The notes under the pieces are model-generated. The model did not search any database, had not been told where the DNA came from, and saw nothing but the letters and a program-made list of their open reading frames with translations. Shown in pieces: positions 1-9,546 of a stretch of DNA of 64,000 bases. How positions within the stretch are numbered: position 1 is the stretch's first letter; every line of letters begins with the position of its first letter. Source of the DNA: JANWXD01 sp037446115 (lineage in GTDB: Bacteria > Acidobacteriota > Terriglobia > Bryobacterales > Bryobacteraceae); the NCBI GenBank assembly GCA_037446115.1, contig JBBIJF010000003.1, positions 124,001-188,000 on the forward strand, read 5' to 3'. A program made the position numbers and the translations under genes.

Positions 1-383
1 TCGAAGTCATCGCCCAAGTCCGGCTGAACGGGCGCGATTACGGTGTGCTCTGGAAGCCTCCCTTCCGGCTGGATGTCACGGATGCGATGCGCTCCGGCCG
101 TAACGAACTCGAGGTTCTGGTTACCAACCTCTGGCCGAACCGCCTGATCGGCGATGAGCATCTTCCCCCGGAAGAGGAATACCAGTCGCAAGGCCGCACC
201 GGATTCGGCGGAGCCATTCGTAAGCTGCCGCAGTGGTACCTGGAGGGCAGACCGAAGCCCGCCGGCGGGCGCGTAACGTTCACCACGTGGAAGCATTACA
301 ACCGGGACTCCCCGTTGCTTGAGTCGGGCCTGCTCGGTCCGGTTCTGCTGCGGCGGGCGGTGCGGCACCGGATTGACAGCTGA
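1..383 (+). CDS. GH106-type alpha-L-rhamnosidase, C-terminal fragment
   Basis: The gene enters from outside the window; the open frame reads from base 3 and stops at 381-383. The roughly 126 visible residues form a beta-sandwich sugar-binding end as in GH2/GH106 enzymes: a V-R-L-N-G strand, K-P-P-F, then T-N-L-W-P-N-R-L-I-G-D followed by F-T-T-W-K-H-Y and a final S-G-L-L-G-P-V. That ending is typical of GH106 rhamnosidases (family knowledge). The catalytic part lies upstream and cannot be seen. An intact GH78 rhamnosidase follows 48 bp downstream on the same strand, so the two probably act on the same rhamnose-containing pectin side chains. Confidence 0.75.
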   Translation, partial: EVIAQVRLNGRDYGVLWKPPFRLDVTDAMRSGRNELEVLVTNLWPNRLIGDEHLPPEEEYQSQGRTGFGGAIRKLPQWYLEGRPKPAGGRVTFTTWKHYNRDSPLLESGLLGPVLLRRAVRHRIDS

Positions 384-431
384 GGCGCCGGGCATCTTTT
401 CCGTTGGAGATAACACAGGAGGTCTGTAATC

Positions 432-3400
432 ATGCAGTGGCCAAGAACAAGCTTTTCTATATTGGCGCTGGTTGCCTTGGTGCAGGCGGCACCGGTGGAT
501 CTGCGCTGTAATTACCTTGTCAATCCCATCGGGATTGACTCTCTCAAACCTCATCTTTCCTGGCGGAACGATAGTAACGAAAGGAACTGGCGGCAGACCG
601 CGTACCGCATTCTGGTAGCCAGCCGTCCCGAACTGCTGGAAAGCGGCAAAGCCGACGTCTGGGACAGCGGCCGAGTGGCATCCGCGGAATCGGTGGGTAT
701 CCGGTTCGGCGGCAAGCGGCTTGAGTCGGGACGGCGATACTACTGGACGGTCGAGGTCTGGGATCACCGCGGGCGGCTCGCTCGGGCGGCGCCGGCCTGG
801 TGGGAGATGGGGTTGCTCGAACCCTCCGACTGGAAGGCAAAGTGGATCAGTCGCCGGGATCTAGAAGAGGAGCAGGACCGGAACAGCATCCGGTGGATCT
901 GGATCCCCGGGCAGGATGCGTTTACTCCGGGCGCCGCCGGGGCCGCGGAGTTTCGGGTCGCATTCCAAGTCAAGCAACCCGTCCGCAATGCGGCGCTCTA
1001 CCTCGTTGCCCGTTCGCCCATGAAGGCGACGGTGAACGGCCAGTTGGCAGGAGCCAAGGACGGCCGCTTCCGCGCCTTCGACCGGCAGGACATTACAGAA
1101 CTTCTCCAGGTCGGGACGAACACGGTGGCGGTGAGCCTGGCAGCGCGACCGCCATCCCGAGGCCCGCAGCAACGGGGACCGCAAGCGGTGGGCCTGGCGG
1201 GACTGGTCAAGCTCGTCTACGCCGACGGAACCGTGGAGCGCTTCCCCACTGGTTCCGGCTGGGAGTGCCGCCCCTCCGGGACCGAGCCCTGGCTGGCTGC
1301 TGCGGTTGTGGCTCCGCTCAGCGACTCTCGCATGGGACCCGATCCGGGGCCGCTGCCTTCGGCCGCCTCGCTGTTTCGCCGCGAGTTTTCCGTAGCCAAA
1401 CCGGTGCGTGCGGCGCGGCTTCACATTACCGCGCTCGGCAGTTATCGGGCGTTCTTGAACGGGCGGCGCGTGGGGAGCGACGTTTTGACGCCGGAGTACA
1501 CCGAGTATGCCAAGCGCGTCACGGCACAAACGTACGACGTGACCGATCTGCTCACGGTGGGGCGCAACGCGATCGGCGTGATGCTCGGAGACGGCTGGTT
1601 CGGAAGCGCGCTGTCATGGATCGGAATCCGTTTTTCCTTCTTGCCTGCTCCCACCCGACTGCTCGCCCAGCTCCGCATCGAGTACGGCGACGGAACTCAG
1701 GAGCTGGTCGTAACGGATGAGTCCTGGAAGACCGCTCCTGCGCCCATCCTTCATTCAGAAATCTATGCGGGCGAGGTCTATGACGCCCGCCTCGAGCAAC
1801 GGGGCTGGCAGCGGGCGGGCTTTGATGATTCGCGCTGGAGCACTCCGCAGATTACGGAGGCTCCTCCGGCGCGGATCTCCGGGCTCGTGACGATGCCTCC
1901 GCGGATCATCGAATCCCTGCGGCCTGGGGAGGTCCGGCGGCTGCCCGACGGCACGTACATCGTGGATATGGGCCAGAACATGGTGGGCTGGGTCAAGTTG
2001 CGTGTCTCGGGACCGGCGGGCACAAAGGTCCGCCTGCGTTTTGCCGAGATTTTGAACCCCGACGGAACCCTCTATGTGGATAATCTTCGAAACGCCAACC
2101 AGACCGACGCCTTCTATCTGCGCGGCGAGGGGGAGGAGGTCTTCGAGCCTCACTTTACGTTCCATGGCTTTCGTTACGTGGAAGTGCGAGGCTATCCGGG
2201 AGAGCTTACCGCAGAAAAGCTGACCGGCGAAGTCATCAGTTCCGCCCACACCATCACGGGCCGGCTCCAGACGTCGAGCGAGCTTGTCAATCAGATGTGG
2301 CGCAACGGGATCTGGGGCCAGCGCGGGAACTTTTTGAGCGTGCCCACCGACTGCCCGCAACGGGACGAGAGGTTGGGTTGGACCGGTGACGCGCAGGTCT
2401 TCTGGCGGACCGGAGCCTATAACGCCGACATCGCCGCTTTCGGGCGCAAGTGGTTGCGCGACGTCGTGGACGGCCAGACGGCGGAAGGCGCTTTTGGCAA
2501 CACCGCCCCCGGCTTGCCGGGAGGCGGATTCGGGGGCGTGGGTGCTCCCGGTTGGGGTGACGCCGGCGTGATCGTGCCCTGGACGGCCTGGCAGCAGTAT
2601 GGCGACACGGGCATCATCGAAGAAAACTGGGAGGCCATGAGCCGGTGGATGAAGTTCATCGAGGATGCCAACCCGAACTACCTGCGCCGCAACCGCACGG
2701 GAGCCAACTTTGCCGACTGGCTTCCGGCTGGAAGTCAGACGCCGCGCGACCTGGTGGCTACGGCGTATTGGGCCATGATCGCCCGCATGATGGCGGAGAT
2801 GGCTGAGGCCATCGGTAAACCGGATGAGGCCGTACGATACCGAAATCTCTACCGTGCGATCCGCGATGCCTTCCAGAAGGAATTCATCAAGCCCAACGGT
2901 GAGATCGGCAGCGGCAGCCAGACGTCGTATGTGCTGGCGCTTCACGCCGGTCTGGTGCCGGAGGATCTGCGGGCCGTCGCCTTCGAGCGTTTGATCAAGG
3001 ATATCGAAGCGCACAACTGGCACCTGACGACGGGCTTTCTGGGAACGCCTCACTTACTGTTCGTGCTTTCCGACCGCGGACGCGACGACGTCGCCTATCG
3101 GCTCCTGCTCAACGAAACGTACCCGTCCTGGGGTTACATGATCCGCAAAGGCGCAACCACGTGGTGGGAGCGCTGGAACAGCGACACGGGAGACCCCGCC
3201 ATGAACTCGTTCAACCACTATGCCTTCGGATCGGTGATGGCCTGGGTCTACCGTTATGCCGCAGGAATTGATACAGACGGTCCGGGTTTCCGGAAGATCA
3301 TCATCCGGCCCGGGCTCGACGAGCGTATCACGCGTGTGCGCGGCGAGTACGATTCAGTTCAGGGCAAGATCGTGAGCGAGTGGGAGGGGACCCTGAAGGG

Positions 3401-3572
3401 TCCGTTCCGTTTGCGCGTGGCGATCCCGGCCAACACGACTGCGAAGGTGTTCCTGCCCGCCATCCCGGGCGCGCAGCTCACCGAGGGTGGAAGGCCCGTA
3501 ACGGCGCTTCGCGAGGGCGGGCACTACGTCGTCGAGACCGGATCCGGCCAGTACGACTTCGTGCTGCAGTAG
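432..3572 (+). CDS. GH78 alpha-L-rhamnosidase, secreted
   Basis: Predicted to release terminal alpha-L-rhamnose from rhamnogalacturonan or other plant glycosides. The 1046-residue protein begins with a hydrophobic signal peptide ending near residue 20, followed by the usual N-terminal Ig-like domain (residues about 22-130), beta-sandwich rhamnosidase domains, a six-hairpin (alpha/alpha)6 barrel and a C-terminal beta domain. The barrel shows the GH78 general-acid motif D-C-P-Q-R-D-E-R-L-G-W near residues 639-650 and the general-base segment T-W-W-E-R-W near residue 910. An AGGAGG-type ribosome site (aggaggt, 418-424) precedes the ATG. It lies between a GH106 fragment and a TonB receptor, which supports a pectin-degradation role. 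Family assignment is firm; the exact substrate is inferred. Confidence 0.92.
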   Translation: MQWPRTSFSILALVALVQAAPVDLRCNYLVNPIGIDSLKPHLSWRNDSNERNWRQTAYRILVASRPELLESGKADVWDSGRVASAESVGIRFGGKRLESGRRYYWTVEVWDHRGRLARAAPAWWEMGLLEPSDWKAKWISRRDLEEEQDRNSIRWIWIPGQDAFTPGAAGAAEFRVAFQVKQPVRNAALYLVARSPMKATVNGQLAGAKDGRFRAFDRQDITELLQVGTNTVAVSLAARPPSRGPQQRGPQAVGLAGLVKLVYADGTVERFPTGSGWECRPSGTEPWLAAAVVAPLSDSRMGPDPGPLPSAASLFRREFSVAKPVRAARLHITALGSYRAFLNGRRVGSDVLTPEYTEYAKRVTAQTYDVTDLLTVGRNAIGVMLGDGWFGSALSWIGIRFSFLPAPTRLLAQLRIEYGDGTQELVVTDESWKTAPAPILHSEIYAGEVYDARLEQRGWQRAGFDDSRWSTPQITEAPPARISGLVTMPPRIIESLRPGEVRRLPDGTYIVDMGQNMVGWVKLRVSGPAGTKVRLRFAEILNPDGTLYVDNLRNANQTDAFYLRGEGEEVFEPHFTFHGFRYVEVRGYPGELTAEKLTGEVISSAHTITGRLQTSSELVNQMWRNGIWGQRGNFLSVPTDCPQRDERLGWTGDAQVFWRTGAYNADIAAFGRKWLRDVVDGQTAEGAFGNTAPGLPGGGFGGVGAPGWGDAGVIVPWTAWQQYGDTGIIEENWEAMSRWMKFIEDANPNYLRRNRTGANFADWLPAGSQTPRDLVATAYWAMIARMMAEMAEAIGKPDEAVRYRNLYRAIRDAFQKEFIKPNGEIGSGSQTSYVLALHAGLVPEDLRAVAFERLIKDIEAHNWHLTTGFLGTPHLLFVLSDRGRDDVAYRLLLNETYPSWGYMIRKGATTWWERWNSDTGDPAMNSFNHYAFGSVMAWVYRYAAGIDTDGPGFRKIIIRPGLDERITRVRGEYDSVQGKIVSEWEGTLKGPFRLRVAIPANTTAKVFLPAIPGAQLTEGGRPVTALREGGHYVVETGSGQYDFVLQ

Positions 3573-3675
3573 TGCCCGGGTTAGGGAATTTCGGCCAGCG
3601 GAATCACCGAACGGCAAACCCGTACGGTAACGGGCTCTGTCAAACGGGAGTTAGTTTAGGCGATACAACTCGGAG

Positions 3676-4050
3676 TCACCGGCCGGCGGTACGCAGCAGG
3701 GCGAAGATAATGCCGGCCACAACCGCGACGTTGCCCACCCAGAAGGCGAAGGACCATTTCAATAGGTCGACTTTGACACCGTGGATATCTTCCCGGAGTT
3801 CGGCCTTCAGGGCAGTCGTCACGCGCTCGAGTTCGGCCTTCAGGGCTGTCGTCACGCGCTCCAGGTCGGACTTCATTGCCGTCTCGACGCGCTCCAGGTC
3901 GGACTTCATTGCCGTCTCAACGCGCTCCAGGTCGGATTTGGTCGCGGCACGGTGCTCGACGCTAGTGTCGATGTACTCCAGCAGCGAGCGGGCCTCTTCT
4001 TCGCCCAGTCTGGGCTTGAGCTTCTCATAGAGTTCCAGCACCGTAGGCAT
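3676..4050 (-). CDS. Small coiled-coil protein with C-terminal membrane anchor
   Basis: A 124-residue protein of unknown function. The ATG at 4050 is preferred over an upstream TTG at 4062 because GGGAAGGG lies a few bases before it. The N-terminal 35 residues look helical and acidic; residues about 37-85 are four to five 11-residue repeats of the pattern L-E-R-V-x-T-A-h-K-S/A-D/E, a hendecad coiled coil; a single hydrophobic helix at about residues 95-120 would anchor it. This build (coiled coil then one TM helix) resembles DUF1640/CCDC90-type proteins, but I cannot assign a family with certainty. It stands alone on the minus strand inside a plus-strand polysaccharide locus. Confidence 0.75.
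   Translation of the reverse strand: MPTVLELYEKLKPRLGEEEARSLLEYIDTSVEHRAATKSDLERVETAMKSDLERVETAMKSDLERVTTALKAELERVTTALKAELREDIHGVKVDLLKWSFAFWVGNVAVVAGIIFALLRTAGR
3799..3930. repeat. Four tandem 33-bp repeats inside a coding region
   Basis: Units at 3799-3831, 3832-3864, 3865-3897 and 3898-3930. The first two and last two are near-identical pairs (one or two differences within each pair). Each unit encodes exactly eleven residues of the coiled coil in the minus-strand gene, so copy number can change without breaking the frame. The nearly identical pairs suggest recent unit duplication. Confidence 0.9.
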
Positions 4051-4332
4051 GGCCCTTCCCAAGTATAGCGCGATCGCGCCAGACCACCGCGCGGTCGTGC
4101 CGAAGCAGACCGTGATTCGCGTTTCGCGGCGCGAAACCAGGCCTGTAGGTCAGGCGGCCGGGACCGGGCGCAGAGCGAGCGCAAGGCGGCGCCTAACTTC
4201 CTTTGCCAGAGGCTCTTGTCGGTGAAGGTTTGCGGTTCGGTGGTTCCGCGGACTGAAACGCCATCAGGGCGCGCCGATTTTTCTTGACCCGAAGCCGCCG
4301 GGCTGTTAAGGCTCTTGGGGAGGGGTTCACAC

Positions 4333-7300
4333 ATGCGGGTTGTTGGCATCTGGTTGATTGGTACGCTTCTACACCTGGGCCTCGCGGGTGCTCAGCTGGG
4401 CGGTACGGGAACCATCAAGGGCACCATCACGGATCCGTCGGGCGCAGTCATCCCGGGGGCTACTGTGGTTGCGACGAACGTGGCCACCGGGGTTCAGACC
4501 GCACGCTCGACCACCGAGGCGGGCTTGTACGTGATCGCTCCGCTGCCGGTCGGCCGCTACGACGTTTCCGTCTCGGCGGCGGGATTCCGGCCCGTCAAGC
4601 AAGAGGGCATCGTCGTGGACGCCTTGAGCACGGTCGAGGTGAATTTCCGGATGGAACTGGGGCCGACCACCGAAAGTATCACGGTGTCCGGTGCTCCCCC
4701 GGAACTCAACCTTGCCGACGCGCGGCTTGGCCAGACCATGCGCAACGAGATGTACACGGCTCTCCCTTTGGCGATGGGCGGCGCACCCCGCAACCCGCAG
4801 GCCTTCGCCTTCCTGTTACCCGGCGTGCAGGAGGGAGGGCGCTGGGGCTACATCAACGGCGGGCAGAGTTTTTCCAAGGACGTGTACCTGGAAGGCGTGC
4901 CTCTCACCGACGCCGTGCAGCAGGGCGAGGGACGTGCGCTGACGCTGGGCGTCTCTGTGGAGGCGGTCGAACAGTTTCAGGTGGAGACGAGCGGCCAGTC
5001 GGTGGAATACAACGGTCAGGGGTCCGAAAACTATGTGCTCAAGTCCGGGACAAACGAATTGCACGGTTCGCTCTATCACTATTTCCGCAACACCTTGCTG
5101 GACGCCAGGGGCTTTTTCGCGCCGCGCCGTTCGGCCCAGCATCAAAACGAGTTCGGCTTCACCATCGGAGGACCGGTCAAAAAGAACCGGATCTTTTTCT
5201 TCGGAGCCTACGACGGCTATCGCTTTCGCCGGGAGACGGATTTCAGGTTCGTGTCCATCCCGACTCTCAAACAGCGGGCCGGAGATTTCAGCGAACTCCC
5301 GGTTGCCATCTACGATCCTTTGACGACGAACTGCCCCGGCGGGAGGAACTGCACGCGGCAGCCGTTTCCCGGCAATCTGATTCCCGCCAACCGGCTCTCG
5401 CCGATTTCGAAATTCTTCCAGGAGCCAATGCCGAACCCGACCCATCCGGGCATCGCGAGTAACTACCTTGCCAATCTGCCGATCGGCGTCAACAACGACA
5501 ACACGAACGTCAAGGTGGACATCAACGCCACCGACGCCCATCGCCTGTCGGTGCTCTTCACGCGGGGCCGCCGCGGGCAAAGCGGGCCGTACCGTGGCAA
5601 CCCGCCGCCGCTGCCGTTACCCTACACGGTGACGCGCGTCGTGGACGAGGTCCCGACCGTGGGACAGCTCCGGCACACCTGGGTGCTGAGTGCTTCGCTG
5701 CTGAACCAGCTGAGCTTCGGCGCTTCGCGGCTGTACGTGCCGATCACAAATCCGACGGTGGACGGCAGATGGGCCGAGAAAGCGGGCTTAAAGGGTCTGC
5801 CGCCCGGAGACGCGAGTCTCTCTTTCCCAGAAGTGGCTTTCTCCGGCCCCAATGCGCCGCAGGGATGGCGCGGCACGGATGCGCGGCCGTTTCTGGATGC
5901 GCTGAACAACTTTACGCTCCAGGACAACCTGCAATGGGTCAAAGGGAGCCACTCCGTGAAGGCCGGCTTCCAGCACCAGCGGTTACAGGACAACTTCCGG
6001 GACCGTTGGGACGGCACGCTCTTCATTGCCCGTTTCAGCAACCTGGAAACTGCGGGCTTTGACAGCCGCGGGACGCTGCTGACCGGGACGGGTCACTCCT
6101 ATGCCAGCTACCTGCTCGGAGCCGTGGACTCTGCCACGGTGACCGAGGATTTTGTCGTTACCTCAGGCGCGCGGTTCCGCAATTACGCACTCTGGGTGCA
6201 GGATGACTGGAGAGCCACCTCCCGGCTGACGCTCAACCTGGGACTGCGGTGGGATCTCATGCGTCCCTACGTCGAGGCGGTCGACCGGATGTCGTGGATG
6301 AACCCGGATCTGCCGAATCCGGCCGCCGGAGGACGCCGGGGCGCGCTGCAGTTCGCAGGCAAGGGAGCCTCCCCGCTGTACTGCAACTGCCGGACGCGGA
6401 TTCGCACGCACTGGAGAAACTTCGGACCGCGAGTCGGGTTCGCCTTTAAGGTGAGTTCCGGAACCGTGATCCGGGCGGCCTACGGGATCATGTACTCGCG
6501 GCACGGCGCCGTCGGGGGACGGGCCGGGGCGCGCGACGGAACGGGCAAGCTCGGCTATACCGCCTCTCCCGGCTTCAACTCGCTCGACGGCGGCATTACG
6601 CCGGCGTTCTGGTGGGACGACGGCATTCCGCCCTACCAGAAGCCGCCGTTCATTGATGCCACCCTCAACACCGGCTTCACGACGGAACGTCCTTCCGGGG
6701 GCAGCGTCACCTTTGACAGTCCGGAAGAAGGCGCGCGCCCGCCGCGATATCAGAACTGGAACTTCTCGATCCAGCAGGCGCTGCCTGCGGGTATGACGCT
6801 CACGGTGGCTTACTCGGGCAGCAACGGAAAGCTGCTGCGCGGCGGCGGCCGCGGGATCTGGTCCGGGCAAATCCACCCGAAGTACCTGGCTCTCGGAACG
6901 CTGCTGCAAGCTCAGGCGACGCCGGCCAACGTGGCGGCCGCGCAGCAGATTTTCCCCGAAATCGGGCTGCCCTACGCCAACTACCGCGGCACCATCGGCC
7001 AGATGTTGCGGCCGTTTCCTCAGTATGCCAGCGTAGGCGTGCCGTTCGTGAACGTGGCCAGCTCCAACTACAATTCGCTGCAAGTCACGTTGCAGAAGCG
7101 CATGGCTTCCGGGCTGACGTTTAACGTCAACTACACCTGGAGCAAGACCCTGACGGATGCGGGGCCGGGGCGCACCGAGTATTTCTGGGCCCAGGAGAAG
7201 ACGCTCGGAGAGAATGACATGGCCCACGTCATTAACGGCACGTTTGTATACGATCTGCCGTTCGGATCCGGGCATGCGCTGTCCCCTGCCAACGCCGTGG

Positions 7301-7800
7301 CCCGGGCTCTGGTGAGCGGGTGGCGGCTTTCCGGCATCACCCGCGTGCGCACGGGTCTGCCTTATGCCAACATCCAGGCCAATTGCAACGTGCCGTTCGC
7401 CGGGACGTGCTTTGCCGATTACAACCCGGAGTTCCGCGGCGCCGTCCGTATCGGAGGTGAGTGGGGCAGCGGCGATCTGCTGGGTCGGAATCCGCCCGTA
7501 TTTCTTGACAGGAACGCATTCCGTAACCCGGCGCCGTTTACGTACGGAAACACGCCACCCCGGGCCGCGTTTGGGCTGCGCAATCCGACCTTGTGGAGCC
7601 AGGATTTGAGCGTGGCGCGCCAGTTTCCGCTGTCGGAACGGATTCGCCTCCAGTTGCAGGGCGACGCGTTCAACGTCTTCAACAACGTGATCTTCAGCGG
7701 ACCGGCTTCCCTGAACATCAACTCGGCAAACTTCGGCCGGGTCACCAGCCAGGCCAACGACCCGCGCGTGCTCCAGCTATCGTTGAAGCTCCAGTTCTGA
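4333..7800 (+). CDS. TonB-dependent receptor, Oar-like with carboxypeptidase-regulatory domain
   Basis: Outer-membrane beta-barrel expected to import large ligands with energy from TonB. The ATG at 4333 is chosen because GGGGAGGGG sits 7 bases upstream; a TTG at 4315 is also open. The 1155-residue protein has a signal peptide ending near A-G-A-Q, a carboxypeptidase-regulatory-like/CNA-B domain (G-T-I-x-G-T-I-T-D-P-S-G-A-V-I-P-G-A, residues about 25-110), a divergent plug and a long barrel ending in aromatic Phe (L-S-L-K-L-Q-F), as outer-membrane proteins usually do. Such Oar-like receptors are numerous in Acidobacteriota. No SusD-like partner is beside it. Position between rhamnosidases and a pectin lyase suggests uptake of oligogalacturonide or rhamnogalacturonan fragments (inference). 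Confidence 0.88.
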   Translation: MRVVGIWLIGTLLHLGLAGAQLGGTGTIKGTITDPSGAVIPGATVVATNVATGVQTARSTTEAGLYVIAPLPVGRYDVSVSAAGFRPVKQEGIVVDALSTVEVNFRMELGPTTESITVSGAPPELNLADARLGQTMRNEMYTALPLAMGGAPRNPQAFAFLLPGVQEGGRWGYINGGQSFSKDVYLEGVPLTDAVQQGEGRALTLGVSVEAVEQFQVETSGQSVEYNGQGSENYVLKSGTNELHGSLYHYFRNTLLDARGFFAPRRSAQHQNEFGFTIGGPVKKNRIFFFGAYDGYRFRRETDFRFVSIPTLKQRAGDFSELPVAIYDPLTTNCPGGRNCTRQPFPGNLIPANRLSPISKFFQEPMPNPTHPGIASNYLANLPIGVNNDNTNVKVDINATDAHRLSVLFTRGRRGQSGPYRGNPPPLPLPYTVTRVVDEVPTVGQLRHTWVLSASLLNQLSFGASRLYVPITNPTVDGRWAEKAGLKGLPPGDASLSFPEVAFSGPNAPQGWRGTDARPFLDALNNFTLQDNLQWVKGSHSVKAGFQHQRLQDNFRDRWDGTLFIARFSNLETAGFDSRGTLLTGTGHSYASYLLGAVDSATVTEDFVVTSGARFRNYALWVQDDWRATSRLTLNLGLRWDLMRPYVEAVDRMSWMNPDLPNPAAGGRRGALQFAGKGASPLYCNCRTRIRTHWRNFGPRVGFAFKVSSGTVIRAAYGIMYSRHGAVGGRAGARDGTGKLGYTASPGFNSLDGGITPAFWWDDGIPPYQKPPFIDATLNTGFTTERPSGGSVTFDSPEEGARPPRYQNWNFSIQQALPAGMTLTVAYSGSNGKLLRGGGRGIWSGQIHPKYLALGTLLQAQATPANVAAAQQIFPEIGLPYANYRGTIGQMLRPFPQYASVGVPFVNVASSNYNSLQVTLQKRMASGLTFNVNYTWSKTLTDAGPGRTEYFWAQEKTLGENDMAHVINGTFVYDLPFGSGHALSPANAVARALVSGWRLSGITRVRTGLPYANIQANCNVPFAGTCFADYNPEFRGAVRIGGEWGSGDLLGRNPPVFLDRNAFRNPAPFTYGNTPPRAAFGLRNPTLWSQDLSVARQFPLSERIRLQLQGDAFNVFNNVIFSGPASLNINSANFGRVTSQANDPRVLQLSLKLQF

Positions 7801-9530
7801 TGCCGACGGCGCGACTGGTCGTGACCTTTGTGGCGCCGGCGGTTTTTCTTGCGGCGTTGGCCACGGCCGCCGGTGCACCACCCGGCCCGGTCATCGTGGA
7901 CGCCTCGGACTTCTTCGACCGGATGCCGCAAGGCAATGCCATCGCGGACGCACGGATGCTGCGTGCCGAGTGGCTGTTCAATAATACCGCCTTGTGCTTC
8001 CGGAGCCGGGAGGAGGCAGTGGCTGCGGTGGAGATCCCCGCGCCCGGCCGCTACCGCATCTTTGCGCGCAGCCAGGCCGTCCGCGGCGGGTCTTTTCGCA
8101 TTGCGGTGGACGGCCGGCTGCTCCGTACGGTTTTTGGCCCCGAGGCGATGGACTGGCAAGGCGGCGAGACCGTGCAACTGAAGGCAGGGCCGCTCGAGCT
8201 GCGGGTGGTCGAGATCGCGCCGGGCGCTTGCCTGGATGCGGTAGTCCTGAGTTGCGACCCGGCGTTTCAACCCTCGCGCCTCCCGCGCCGGCGCCTGCCT
8301 CCGGACGTGGAACTCCGCAAAGAATATCGGGTCCCACCCGCCGGCGCCGTCAAGTTCGGAGACGTGACGGGAGACGGCAGGACCGACTTCGCCGTTCTGA
8401 CCCGGGATTACTCCTTGCACGTCTTCGATCACGACGGCTCGGAGTTGTGGAGCTGGAAAGCGCCGCCCGAAGGTGCGCGCGAGCGAGCCTCCTTCGAGCC
8501 GCCGGGTGCGATCTGGGATCTGGATCAGGACGGACGCGCCGAGGTCCTGCACTGGCGCCTGGAGGAAGGCATCGAATGGCTCGCGGTTGCCGACGGAAAG
8601 ACCGGCGCCATTCGCAGGCGTGTGGCGTGGCCCACACGCCCGCTCCCGCACGAGTACAACAATTTCCGCATCGCGATCGGCAAACTGCGTGCCGGCTATC
8701 CACGCCACGTGCTCCTGCTGACGGATTCCGGGGGCGAGATCAGCGTCCATGCCTATGACGCGGAGCTGAACCTGCTCTGGAAGCACACTGAGGCCAGGAA
8801 AAAGGATCACCTCGGCCATTACGTCTATCCGGTGGACCTGACGGGTGACGGAATTGATGAAGTCGTGGTCAGTCCCGTCGTTTTCGATGCGGCGGGCCGC
8901 CGGCTTTGGGACCGCTTCGACCTGTTTTCCGACCATCACGATCACGCCGACAGTTTCCGGTTTGCCGATCTCGACGGCGACGGCCGGCCGGAGATTCTCG
9001 CCCCGTTCAGCGATGTCGGCGTCGTGGTGTTCCGTGCCGCCGACGGCCGACTGTTGTGGAAACAGCCCGCCGATCACGCGCAGCAGTTGGAAGTGGGAAT
9101 GTTCCTGAAAGGTGTTCCAGGGCCCCACGTCGCCGTGACGGCGCGCACGTACGGCAACCGGGCCGCTGGCGAACCCTACTTGTGGGGCCAGGTCCACTGG
9201 TTTGACGCCCGGGGCGCTCTGCTGGGCAAGTGGCCCCGCCATCCGCTCACGGGCAATCCGGACTTCGTCAAAGGCGACTGGGACGGCGACGGTGCCGAGG
9301 AACTCTTCTGGTACAAGTTTCGCTTGAACGACCAGGGCAAAGGAGTGCTGTACTTCGAGGATCCGGTGTATCACATGTTTGATTTCACGGGAAGCGGCCG
9401 GGACGAGGTCATCACGCTGGCCGGCGGCACGATGCGCGTCTACGGCTGCGCGAACCCGCGAGGGCAGCGCTCCCGAGGGTTGGATCCGGACCGCCTGCGC
9501 TGGAAAGTGACGAACCACACGCATTACTAG
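7800..9530 (+). CDS. Secreted CBM-like plus FG-GAP/VCBS beta-propeller protein
   Basis: The ATG at 7800 shares a base with the stop of the receptor gene (TGATG), so the two are translationally coupled; the open frame further upstream is only overlap. The 576-residue protein starts with a signal peptide (to about residue 25). Residues about 30-155 form a beta-rich domain resembling a carbohydrate-binding sandwich. The rest contains five FG-GAP/VCBS-type calcium loops: D-V-T-G-D-G, D-L-D-Q-D-G, D-L-T-G-D-G, D-L-D-G-D-G and D-W-D-G-D-G, implying a beta-propeller. No catalytic residues can be named. PL11 rhamnogalacturonan lyases share a calcium-rich propeller, so a lyase or a surface sugar-binding role are both possible. 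Coupling to a TonB receptor suggests a SusD-like ligand-delivery job (inference). Confidence 0.8.
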   Translation: MPTARLVVTFVAPAVFLAALATAAGAPPGPVIVDASDFFDRMPQGNAIADARMLRAEWLFNNTALCFRSREEAVAAVEIPAPGRYRIFARSQAVRGGSFRIAVDGRLLRTVFGPEAMDWQGGETVQLKAGPLELRVVEIAPGACLDAVVLSCDPAFQPSRLPRRRLPPDVELRKEYRVPPAGAVKFGDVTGDGRTDFAVLTRDYSLHVFDHDGSELWSWKAPPEGARERASFEPPGAIWDLDQDGRAEVLHWRLEEGIEWLAVADGKTGAIRRRVAWPTRPLPHEYNNFRIAIGKLRAGYPRHVLLLTDSGGEISVHAYDAELNLLWKHTEARKKDHLGHYVYPVDLTGDGIDEVVVSPVVFDAAGRRLWDRFDLFSDHHDHADSFRFADLDGDGRPEILAPFSDVGVVVFRAADGRLLWKQPADHAQQLEVGMFLKGVPGPHVAVTARTYGNRAAGEPYLWGQVHWFDARGALLGKWPRHPLTGNPDFVKGDWDGDGAEELFWYKFRLNDQGKGVLYFEDPVYHMFDFTGSGRDEVITLAGGTMRVYGCANPRGQRSRGLDPDRLRWKVTNHTHY

Positions 9531-9546
9531 TTACTAAGAGGACTTC

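Noticed and set aside
1755..3053. Minus-strand open frame of about 430 codons
   Set aside because: Antisense to the GH78 gene, whose motifs are complete; composition is that of a shadow frame.
3799..3930. Possible CRISPR array (33-bp periodic repeats)
   Set aside because: There are no unique spacers; units are contiguous and encode an in-frame coiled coil.
7419..9524. Long minus-strand open frame of about 700 codons
   Set aside because: It is antisense to the TonB receptor and propeller genes, is Arg/Gly/Pro-rich in the way of GC-rich shadow frames, and has no motif.
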